Below, piece by piece: positions 1 to 8,855 of a stretch of 64,000 nt of DNA. Each line of letters begins with the position of its first letter. The first letter of the stretch is position 1. Origin of the DNA: Microstegium vimineum (lineage: Eukaryota; Streptophyta; Magnoliopsida; Poales; Poaceae); the NCBI GenBank assembly GCA_022036555.1, contig CM039129.1:23531305-23595304 (forward strand). The letters run 5' to 3'. The translations under genes and the position numbers were made by a program. The notes beneath the pieces are model-generated. The model searched no databases and was not told the DNA's origin. It worked only from the letters and a program-made list of their open reading frames with translations.

Positions 1-490
1 GTAGGAGTTTGTTTTAGGAAGGATACGTGTCGTGTCTTTGTACAACTCTCCATGCGGGAGTATAAATATGTGCCCAAGGGCTATGGAATAAACAATCAAT
101 CCAATTCAAAAAACAAACCAATTCTACTTTTTATCCTACTTTTATCGCAATTTACCTTCTTATGCATTAGTTATAGTTATCAACGAGTTCTTCAAGCTTT
201 CGACGGGCTGCATCACCTTGATCTCCGTCAAAATCCTTGTTAGTTCCGCTTGGGAGTACCTCTAGGCTTTGGCAATCCGGGGGCATCGTTGTTTGCCTCG
301 TCTAGCTCTGCTCTAGTTATCCTTGATCAATCTGAGCCTTGACGTTCGGGCGCATCGCTGTCGTCTCGTTCAGTTTGTCATAGTTATCATCCTTGTCGAT
401 TGATTGGTCAAATCGACTGGCACGCCCTCGACATCGAGCTTTGGGTAATAGCCCGAGGTGTTCACAGATCTAACGTTTTTTGTGTCAACA
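1..490 (+). mobile_element. L0: 3' part of an A-family Tat/gypsy LTR
   Basis: This is the right-hand 490 bases of an LTR, cut off by the window edge. It matches the LTRs of element A (read on the minus strand) almost base for base, through the TATA region, the ATCGACTGGCACGCC stretch and the terminal TGTCAACA. It is followed not by a primer-binding site but directly by the coiled-coil coding sequence of G1's antisense gene. It is therefore the 3' LTR (or a solo LTR) of an insertion into G1; the expected 5-bp duplication would begin with acttc at 491. Confidence 0.85.
61..68 (+). promoter_or_regulatory. TATA box of LTR L0
   Basis: TATAAATA lies in the context gggagTATAAATAtgtgccc. The same octamer and flanks occur in all A and B LTRs, so this is the conserved core promoter marking the U3/R boundary region. 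Confidence 0.6.
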
Positions 491-2839
491 ACTTCTTTTA
501 AAGTACCATCAGTAGATTCACTTACATGCTCAGCCTTATTCTCAGAAGATCAGAGAGTCTCAGTCATCACCTCCCGATCTTTTTTCCAAGCCTCACGTTG
601 ATGTTCGATATCTAACAAATATTAGTCAAATAAATAAAGGAATATGACAAAGTAAAAAACAAGTAAATAAAAGAGCAAATAATACCAGCAAGTCGGGACT
701 TCAAATCAACAATTTCATCAGAAGCTCAGGTAGCAGCAGACTCCTGCATCTCTTTCGCTCGAACCAACACATCTTTCACACGAGACAACTCGGCCTCAGC
801 TTTACCAAGGCTACCCTGAATAAGGTTAGCCGACCTCTCTTCTTGAGGACCAAATAGAACATCTTGATCCTAATGGAAAGTCTGCTGACCAAAAATAAAG
901 ATAAGGAGAAGATAACAAGAAAAACGGAAATACAAAACAAGGAGTATCGAAAGTACCTTGAGTTCTGCACCATATTCTGAAGAAAAAGATTCCCAAGTTG
1001 AAAGCAACCTACCAATCCGCTCAGACTGAGTAGACAAAGGAGCACAATGATCAACCGCATAAAAAACTTGTGCATCAGGTCGGGAAGTCAAGAAAGACTT
1101 CCCAAAAGACACCTCAGTCAAACCAGGATCACGGGGAGCCGCCGGATCACCTACAACAAAGAAGTTAGCACAGAGATATATGAAAAGATAAAACCCAGAA
1201 GGACAGAAAATAAATATACCTTGAGAAGACAACTGCAAATCTACAACAGCTTTAGAAGAAGAGGAGTCATCTAAAGCAACACTGCAGTAAAAAATATCAC
1301 AAGTCTTTACAAAGAACTCGGTAAATATCAAAAAAATAAGAAAAAGAAAGGAAATATACCTAGAAGATTTCTTGATTTCAGCCACAGTTTGGGAGAAGGA
1401 TAACTTCGGAATAGCGAAGTCAAAACCACCATCAAAAGATGGTAAGGCAAAAGAAGAAGGTACGATAGAGCAAGAAGCAATGGGGACATCAGCAGACACC
1501 CGACTACATAAAAAACAACAAGTATCAGTATGCATTATGAAAGAAAATAAAAGGGGCAATAGTAGAAAACGAACCACCCAGAAGGACTCAAAAGATCAAC
1601 GAACTCATCTTTAATCGAAAGAGTCGAATGCCCATCTACAAAGAAAAAAAAAGTCAATAAAACAAAAGACAGAAAGACAAGAGAAAACGACAAAAGAACT
1701 CGACATAAAGATAACCTGACAAAGAACCATGACAGGCAGACCACCTCCTTTTTGGCCGAGGAAGCCTAATATCAGAATCTAAACGACCTCACTTCAGAGA
1801 AGCAAAATGAGAACCAGGGGCGGCATCAGTATCATCATCATCGTCATCATCCTTGTCATCTAGATTTCCACCATCATCAGGAGCAGGCACATTAAGAGCA
1901 AAGTCATAACCAAAACCCTGCAAAACAAAAATACGTTAGACAAAGGCGACAAAACAGAAATAAATCAAGGATATAAACGCTTACATTAGGCAGAGGATTG
2001 ACAACACCATACTCCTGAATCACAACAGGAAGAATAACAACACCACTCAATACTCTGATCATCATCTCAAGAACAATATCATTCGAAAGTTCATCCTCAG
2101 GGATAAGGCGAGACGAATCAGAAGGACCAGTATATTCAAAACCTAGATGATCCCTTTTCATCAAAGGTTGAACTCGACGGCGCAAAAAGCTAGCAACAAT
2201 ACCATTGCCTATCAAACCGAAATGCGTCAAAAAACTAAGACGGTCAATCAAAGGTTTGAGAGCCTGCTTTTCAGAAGAAGATATTTTATTAGGCCAACAG
2301 GGAAGAGAAACTTGAAGAGAAGACAAATCGAAAGGTCTAGGAAAAGGTGGTTGAGAAACATAAAACCACTTCTCAGCCCAATCATGAACAGAATCAGATA
2401 AGGACAATGAGGGAAAAGTATTTTTGTGACCCTGCCGAGATTGTATCATGCAGTAGCCACAGCTAGAAACTTTCGACCGACCAGTGAAACGGACTCGAAA
2501 GAAATAGTGGAAGAACAAGAGACAAGAAGGAATTCCTATGAAAACCTCACAAAGATGCATGAAGCACGAAATAAAAAGGACAACATTGGGAACAAGATGA
2601 TGAAGTTGAAGACCGTAGAAGTCAAGGAATTGAACCAGGAAATCAGATGGTGGAAAACAAAGTCCATATTTGACATAAGAAACAAAAAGAATGGATTGAT
2701 AAGGAGATAGGTTTGGAGACAATTGGCCACCGGGCAATTCGCAAGCATAAAGAGTCGATCTTGAAAGAAGTCCCTGTGTAATCAAGAGATCAAGAACACT
2801 TTGCTGAATGGAATACTTCGGAATCCCCTTGCCTGTCAT
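491..2839 (-). pseudogene. Antisense accessory gene of G1, putative gypsy-type transposon domain (PF04195-like)
   Basis: The first exon, 1985-2839, is open for 285 codons from an ATG at 2839. It resembles the plant 'putative gypsy type transposon' family (motifs FPPSDFLVQFLDFYGLQLHHL and FISCFMHLCEVFIGI; a WFYVS segment). It ends at AAT|gtaagcg. A short intron (1918-1984) closes with ttttgcag, giving an in-phase second exon with an Asp-rich run and a basic RPKRRW segment. That exon is broken by a TGA where the frame wants Arg (CGA to TGA fits CpG decay). Further splice-like junctions follow, and near 500-830 the minus strand encodes a coiled coil rich in Glu, Lys and Arg (ERSANLIQGSLGKAEAELSR). 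The 3' end is cut by L0. The function of the domain is unknown. Orientation is opposite to G1 itself. Confidence 0.7.
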
Positions 2840-2946
2840 TGCAAAATTTCTCTAAAGATGAGTCACAGAAGAGGGTTAAGCCAGAAACAAAGGACAGAAA
2901 TTTCCCGGTAGTCAAAGACAGACGCGGTAGAAAAGGGTGAAGGAAC

Positions 2947-2954
2947 TTATATAA
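2947..2954 (-). promoter_or_regulatory. TATA box of the G1 antisense gene
   Basis: The minus strand reads ccTTATATAAg about 110 bases upstream of the ATG at 2839. TATA boxes at comparable distances precede the antisense genes in A and B, which supports a real promoter rather than chance. Confidence 0.5.
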
Positions 2955-2981
2955 GGCTAAAACAAAAGGATTAGTTCCCAA

Positions 2982-4827
2982 AAATAGCCGTTACTCAGAG
3001 GCAGTAATTACGGAAAAGCAACGAAACGGTTACCAAAACCATCGCTTCCCAAGATTGCGCATCAGAAAAGGAAAAACAATAGCCAGATTAGGACAACTAC
3101 AATCGAGTACTAAAAACAATCACACCCTACCGTGTACATCAAAGCAAAGAAGCAACAAGTCGGATACATAAACAACTCGGCAGAAACATAAGCTACACAG
3201 ATTCAAAGAGAGTCCTTTATTGAAAAATATCAGCATTAGCACACAACCGAGTTATATCAGAATACAATACTTCAACAGATACAAAAGTACTCCAATCAAC
3301 AAGGAAGAAGTGAAAATTACATAAACCGGAACCGGTACTTGTCGCGTAGGAAGCAGCAGCTTGGAAGTACTTAAATTAAGACGAGAAGAAGCCCATCCTT
3401 GCTGATTACAGGCAGTAAAACCAAGAAGTCGTCCAAGACGAGCATCATCAAGGGCAACAAATCCAGAAAAACCCGGAGGGAAACACAAACAAACGACTGA
3501 AGGGTCAATGATAGTACACACAAATACCATCACAAGGCCTACACCATTTGCTTCGGTTTCCTCCGTAGAATTCTACTACCTTGAAACTAGTTATCTACTA
3601 GTTTCTTTCACAAGAACTACACCATTCACCAAATTACAACCAAGAAAGGGAAGAAAGAAGTCCAGGGGCTCGTCAAGCTCGCCAACTACAATATCAATGA
3701 TACAACAAAGACCGTTTACAAGAGAAAGTAGAAGATATGTAACAAGGGAACCATACCGCTGCTATTTATAGAAGAACAATGGATGCACATACACCAAGTC
3801 CATGAAAGAAAAGATTACAACAGCAATAGTACATAAAGGAAACAGTAAAGGCAAAAGATTCTACAAGGACTACATTGATGAGATGAAAACGGCTACACTA
3901 AAGGCAGTACATCGGGGTACTATACAGAATATCCGGAAGAATATTCCAAGGACAATCATACAACCAACAAAAGCTCTGCAGACCCGGAAAAACAACTAGG
4001 CCGACAATCTTACAATAACCATACAGGACTAGAATAAACTTCATCTACAACAAAAGACCACAAGTGACAAAATATAAAGGCTAAAACCAAGGACAGATTA
4101 GATCTACCACCAAAGAAGACCCAGTACTTGGCGAAAACCTTGCATGTTAAAACAACTCAGAACCTCCACACAGCATGAGGAAAGTTCTGGTTGATAGGTA
4201 GAAAACCACTCCCAGCAAATAAGATTGGACAGCTCCAGCTCTAGGCTTTCTAGTAAGAGTTCGGTGGAAGCATGCACAACCAGGAAGATGGAGTGTACAA
4301 ATTCAACCAACTCGGGAGCGGCAACGGTGACAGTCCGGAGTTCGGCAGTTAGACAAAGAAGGCATGGAAGCCACATCACAAGACTTCTTCTACCTACTGC
4401 ACCAAACTTCCCATGAAAATCTAACCGAGGAGCTAGTCTACCTCTAACTCCATTCACAAGAATTCTTCTACCCACTCAACCACGAGAAGGCGGGCATAAG
4501 CCCGGGGGGCTGCTCAGTTTCACTCAGCAGCATGATCATCGAACCCTAAAGATCAAGCTATCAGTGCAAGCACAACAAAATATATAGCAAGGAAGGACTA
4601 CCAAAATCCAAAAGTCACGAGAAAGAAGAGCAAGAAAAAGACAAAAGCTGACCAAAGCAAACAGTAAAAGCAATATTCTGTATATCCGTGAAGACACAGT
4701 ACCAACCCGTGAATAAAAGAAGACAAGAACAGGATATTCCAGCCCTTCTGCCAAGCCTTTTTTCTGATAAAAAGAACTCGGAGAAGGATCGGGGGCTGGA
4801 AATACCTACCTTACAAGACTTTTTTCT
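2982..4827 (+). other. G1 noncoding region
   Basis: No protein family is recognisable on either strand. The longest minus-strand frame (4104-4475, 123 codons) has biased composition and no known motif. A GC-rich run, agcccggggggctg, near 4497 resembles the polypurine tract downstream and may be a decayed copy. Confidence 0.5.
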
Positions 4828-5057
4828 CAGATCCTCCGAATACTTGTACCAAGTACCCAAAGGCTCGGGGGCTACACTCAATGAGTGCACATTTTGTACA
4901 AGAACAAAATGTGCACAAAAGCCACAAAACAAAGATTTTTTTCAGATCCTCCGAATACTTGTACCAAGTATCCAGAGGCTCGGGGGCTACACTCAATGAG
5001 TGCACACTTTGTCTAGAAACAAGATGTGTACAAAGAACTACAAGACAAGCGCAGAAG
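4828..5057 (+). repeat. Two 115-bp tandem repeats with hairpin
   Basis: Copies at 4828-4942 and 4943-5057 both begin cagatcctccgaatacttgt and carry the G-rich word gctcgggggctacactc followed by a hairpin. The first hairpin is perfect: GTGCACATTTTG (4885-4896) pairs with CAAAATGTGCAC (4905-4916) around an 8-base loop. The second copy keeps only part of the stem. Confidence 0.85.
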
Positions 5058-5133
5058 ATCACCTCACGATTTTGCTTCAAAGAACCCGGTTTGCTTCCAA
5101 AGCAAACTCGACATATTGAAGAAAAATCATAAG

Positions 5134-5145
5134 ATGCTCGGGGCT
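5134..5145 (+). other. Polypurine tract of G1
   Basis: The sequence gatgctcggggct directly precedes the LTR start TGTCGATG. This is where plus-strand DNA synthesis is primed in LTR retrotransposons, and the G-rich word gctcggggg recurs upstream at about 4789, 4864 and 4979. Confidence 0.6.
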
Positions 5146-5630
5146 TGTCGATGGGATATCGTATAGGGTACTCATAGGCCAGCTTACCTGAGCCTTGGGC
5201 CTCCTTTTCTCGGCCCATGAAGGAAGACATACAAGCGAAACCGAATTCTACTCGGTAAAGACGATGGGACCGAAGCATAGCTTAGGACTCTAAGTTTGTA
5301 ACCAAGTAGGATTAGAGCGCCCTCGACCAGTTCTTGGACTATAAAGGGCTGGTGAGGGCGTCACGGAAAAAACATAACATCCCACAAGATCTGAACATAC
5401 TACATAACACCCGATACGTAGAGCGACACACAACACCTTGTATTACGAGATCAGAGCAATAACAAGCGACCCAACTGGACATAGGGTTATTACTCGACTA
5501 TGTCAAGAGCCTGAACCAGTATAAACTGTGTGTCCCTGCGTGTCCAACCACCAAGGTTTCACTATTCGCCGAGCACAAACTACTGTCTCGGGTAACCCCA
5601 TGGCAGGCTATCGGTGGTAAAACATCGACA
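5146..5630 (+). mobile_element. G1 3' LTR (485 bp)
   Basis: The LTR is bounded by a perfect 8-bp inverted terminal repeat, TGTCGATG and CATCGACA. It contains the usual gypsy LTR tail (aacaccttgtattacgagat, then a leader-like region). Sequence to the right switches abruptly to copia RNase H coding. Confidence 0.85.
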
Positions 5631-7278
5631 CTCGCAAGAAGTGAAAGCGAACGTCAATGTGCTTGATCTTAGAGTGAAGCACGAGATTTTTGGCCACACT
5701 AATTGCACTCATGCTATCGCAAAGCAGAGGCATCTTAGTAAACACAAGACCAAAATCTTTCAAAGTTGCAATCATCCAAATCAACTGCGAACAACAACTA
5801 GCGGTGGCAACGTATTCAGCTTCGCAGGTCGACTGAGCCACGCTAGACTATTTACGAGAAGACCAAGACACAAGAGAAGAATCGAGAAATTGGCAAGTCC
5901 TAGAAGTGGACTTCCGATCAAGACGACAACCGTCGAAATCGGCATCAGAATAACCGCAAAGCACAAGAGAGGAGGAGGCGGAAAACAAAAGACCAAATTC
6001 GGGAGTGAAAGGCAAGTACCTCATGATGCGTTTCACCGCTTGCTTGTGCGAAATGCATGGAGACACCTGAAAGTGCGCATACAAGCAGACAATGAACTGA
6101 ATGTCCGGCCAAGTCGCTGTCAAGTACAAGAGCGACCCGATTATGCTTTGGTACTCCGTCTGATCCACCGCCTCTCCTTCCTCGTCCGCATCCAAGTCAG
6201 TCATAGTTGACATGGGCGTCGAAAGAGGCTTTGCCTCACCCTTGTCAAAATTCTTCAGAATGTCCTTCGTGTACTTGCCTTGGTGCACAAACGTCCCTTC
6301 CCGGGTTTGCTTGATTTGCGACCAGAGGAAGAACATCAACTCTCCCAACATGCTCATCTAAAATTCACTGTTCATAAGATCTGCAAACTTGGCAACAAGA
6401 GCATGAGAAGAACCACCAAAGATGATATCATCCATGTAAATCTATACTAGGAGAGTGTCTTTGCCTTGCTTGAGGAGAAAAAGTGTTTTATCGACCGATC
6501 CCATTTTAAAACCCTTAGCAAGCAAAAATATTTTCAACCTATCATACAATGCTCTAGGGGCTTGTTTCAAACCATACAAAGCTTTGTGAAGTTTAAAAAC
6601 ATGGTTTGGAAACTTGGGGTTTATGAAACCGGGAGGTTGTCTAACATACACTTCCTCCTCTATGTTGTCGTTTAAGAAAGCACTTTTAACGTCCATTTGA
6701 AAAAGTTTAAAACCCTTAGAAGCCGCAAAATCTAGAAGGATTCTAATGGCTTCTAAACGAGCTATGGGAGCAAAGGTTTTCTCATAGTCTATTCCCTCCT
6801 TTAAAGCATGTAGCTACCAACCTAGCCTTGTTTCGCACTACAACCGCATCCTCACTTTGTTTGTTTTTGAAAACCCATTTGGTACCTATGGGGTGGCAAC
6901 TTGGTGGTGGTGGCACAAAGACCCAAATGCAGTTTCGCTCAAAGTTTTCTAACTCCTCATGCATGGCATTAACCCAATCTGGATCCATCAAAGCGTGTCC
7001 AACATCTCGGGGCTCAAAAGAAGCGACAAAAGCCGAATGATCAAAGTGAGATAGATAGGACCTAGACCGCGTGACTCGACGGTCGATGTCGCCGATGATG
7101 TTCTCCGGCGGGTGCTGGCGCTTGATGTGGTGGAGAGCCTGCCTTGACGAAGTGGCCTCCCCCTCGACAGCAGCTGGAGCTCCCTCAGGTGCAGCGTGCA
7201 TCGTCTGAGGAAGCTGCTCGAATGGCCCCCATGTAGAGGAAGTAGTCGGGTCGGGACTGTGAGCCAAAGTGGACATCG
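5631..7278 (-). pseudogene. C1 pol, 3' part: reverse transcriptase and RNase H
   Basis: The minus strand encodes copia reverse transcriptase blocks: WVNAMHEELENFERN, GTKWVFKNKQ, MDVKSAFLND, LYGLKQAPR, then the catalytic box as YMDD near 6425-6440 where the related C3 copy has YVDD. RNase H follows with the SDADFDGC and AQSTCEAEYVA signatures. The frame is broken by several stops and shifts (a TAG just before the YMDD, a shift near 6790), and it ends where G1 inserted, before the last RNase H residues. It cannot make an active enzyme. Confidence 0.9.
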
Positions 7279-7283
7279 CAGGG
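7279..7283. repeat. Target-site duplication of element A, left copy
   Basis: caggg immediately precedes TGTTGACA of the left LTR, and the same five bases follow the right LTR at 20458-20462. Confidence 0.9.
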
Positions 7284-8436
7284 TGTTGACATAAAAAGCG
7301 TCAGGATCTGCGAACACCTCGGGCTTATACCCGAAATTCGATATCCGGAGGCGTGCCAGTCGATTTGACCAGTTAATCGACAAGGACGATAACTAGAACA
7401 AGATCCAATCCAGACAACGGCGATGCGCCCGGATGCTGGGATGGAGGCTTGATCAGGATAAATAGAGCAGAGCTGAACGAGGTAACAGCGATGCGCCCGG
7501 ATGCCAAGGCTCAGAGGTACTCCCACACGGAACTTGCAAGGATTTTGACAGGGATCAAGGTGATGCAGCCCATCGAAGCTTGAAGAACTCGTTGATAAGC
7601 TATAACTAATGCAAAAAGGGTAAATTGCGATAAAAGTAGAATAAGAGTAAAATTGGTTTGTTTTATATTGGATTGATTCCTCTTTTTCGTAGCCCTCGGG
7701 CACATATTTATACTCCCGCATGGAGAGTTGTACAAAGACACGACTCGTATCCTTCCTAAAACAAACCCCTAACTTTAAGGAAACTGACTCACGCAGGCGT
7801 CGGATCTAAAATAACAATATTTATTTCCCTAAACAAACACACCTATTTTAAAGGAAAATAAACAACTCATGCAAGAGTCAAACTCAAACTACTATAATAA
7901 TACTGGTACAAAATCACCAGTTTCCTTATACCTCTCCTCGATGGAAACTTTCCATCGGCAGACCCCTTCAATCCGCGACTTCCTTCTTTGACCACAGGCA
8001 CCCTTCTGCTGATATCAGGCGCTAAGTCACCTTGTACTCATCGGCACCTCATGCCCATCGGCATCGGCAATACTTCTCGATCGGCAACCTTGCACTGGTA
8101 ACTGTCTTCACCAATCAGTCCCTATCGGCAATCGGCTACCACTCTTCATCGGCAATCGGCAATGCCCCCTCATCGGCCATCGGCAATGCCTCCTTATCGG
8201 CAATCGGTAATCTATCAGCAATCAGCATTAGCAACTTTATAGCTTAAGTTATTCGACTTCACCAATTAACCTTTGTCGGCAAGAACCATCCAACCTCCAT
8301 TGGCAGCACACTTAGTCTTCCCGCAGCATATTCCCATCGGCAATACTGGCTTATTATTTCCCGATACCGATGGAGAACGGCCGCTGACCAGTCAAACCTT
8401 AGCTCATTTGACACATGCTGAAAAACGGTGTCAACA
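7284..8436 (-). mobile_element. Element A 3' LTR
   Basis: The 1153-bp LTR begins TGTTGACA on the plus strand and ends GTGTCAACA. It has a TATA box at 7705-7712 (minus strand) and a dense tract of the octamer ATCGGCAA at 8035-8240, in the U3 part. It is the same length as its partner at 19305-20457. Confidence 0.93.
8035..8240 (+). repeat. ATCGGCAA-rich tract in element A 3' LTR
   Basis: Twelve ATCGG words occur in about 200 bases, mostly as ATCGGCAA or CATCGGCA, irregularly spaced by 3 to 40 bases. The same tract occurs in the other LTR at about 20056-20261. In element orientation the word reads TTGCCGAT, as in the LTRs of element B. Confidence 0.85.
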
Positions 8437-8450
8437 CATGCCCCCCAGTT
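8437..8450 (-). other. Polypurine tract of element A
   Basis: The minus strand reads aactggggggcatg directly before the LTR start TGTTGACACC. Element B has the near-identical aattggggggcatg at its 3' LTR. Confidence 0.8.
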
Positions 8451-8693
8451 TCGGAGCGTATAGTACTTTACGTGCCGAAATTCTCTCCACTGTAGCCGTT
8501 GCTATAGCCGTTACCTTCGAGATAAATGCACAGTTTCCTCGATCCCCACGTGCGGAACCGCAATTTAATAATAAAATCGCTCGATTGTAGCACAAACAGT
8601 TGCAGACCACCTCGATCACCGCACGTATCTACCGCGGGTCTCTCCACATTCCTGCAGTGTGAATCGGAACCCCAAAATGCCCCTGAGTAAGCT

Positions 8694-8700
8694 TATAAAA
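8694..8700 (+). promoter_or_regulatory. TATA box of the antisense PMD gene in A
   Basis: TATAAAA lies on the plus strand, opposite to the element's own transcription, 162 bases upstream of the PMD ATG. Element B has TATAAAAA at an equivalent place (153 bases from its ATG). Conserved spacing in two diverged copies argues for a working promoter. Confidence 0.6.
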
Positions 8701-8855
8701 ATTACCGGGATCCACACTACTTTTTACCCCGAGTTCATTTTCACTTTCACACTCCGCCTTCGTCTTCAACCTCCGGCACCTCCGAAGAACATGAGTTCGA
8801 GCAACAGTTCCTTTCCGCAACCCAAGGATGAACCGCAAGCACTCCTTCTGCTCCA

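Larger units (their letters stand above)
491..5630 (+). mobile_element. G1: 3' half of a Tat-like Ty3/gypsy element
   Basis: The fragment runs from an antisense accessory gene (491-2839), through about 2 kb without recognisable coding, to a polypurine tract and a 485-bp 3' LTR. Its right edge falls inside the RNase H coding sequence of copia C1, which continues at 5631, so G1 inserted into C1. Its left part, including gag-pol, lies beyond LTR L0 and outside the window. Assignment to Tat rests on the known habit of that lineage (for example maize Grande) of carrying antisense genes between pol and the 3' LTR. Confidence 0.75.

Noticed and set aside
870..1577. 235-codon minus-strand hydrophobic frame
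   Set aside because: It crosses splice-like junctions and CT-rich introns of the G1 antisense gene; the hydrophobic look comes from T-rich intron sequence.
4104..4475. 123-codon minus-strand frame in G1
   Set aside because: No recognisable domain, no TATA or splice context, biased composition; not supported as a gene.
8035..8240. CRISPR-like or satellite reading of the ATCGGCAA tract
   Set aside because: Spacing is irregular, the unit is only eight bases, and the genome is plant.
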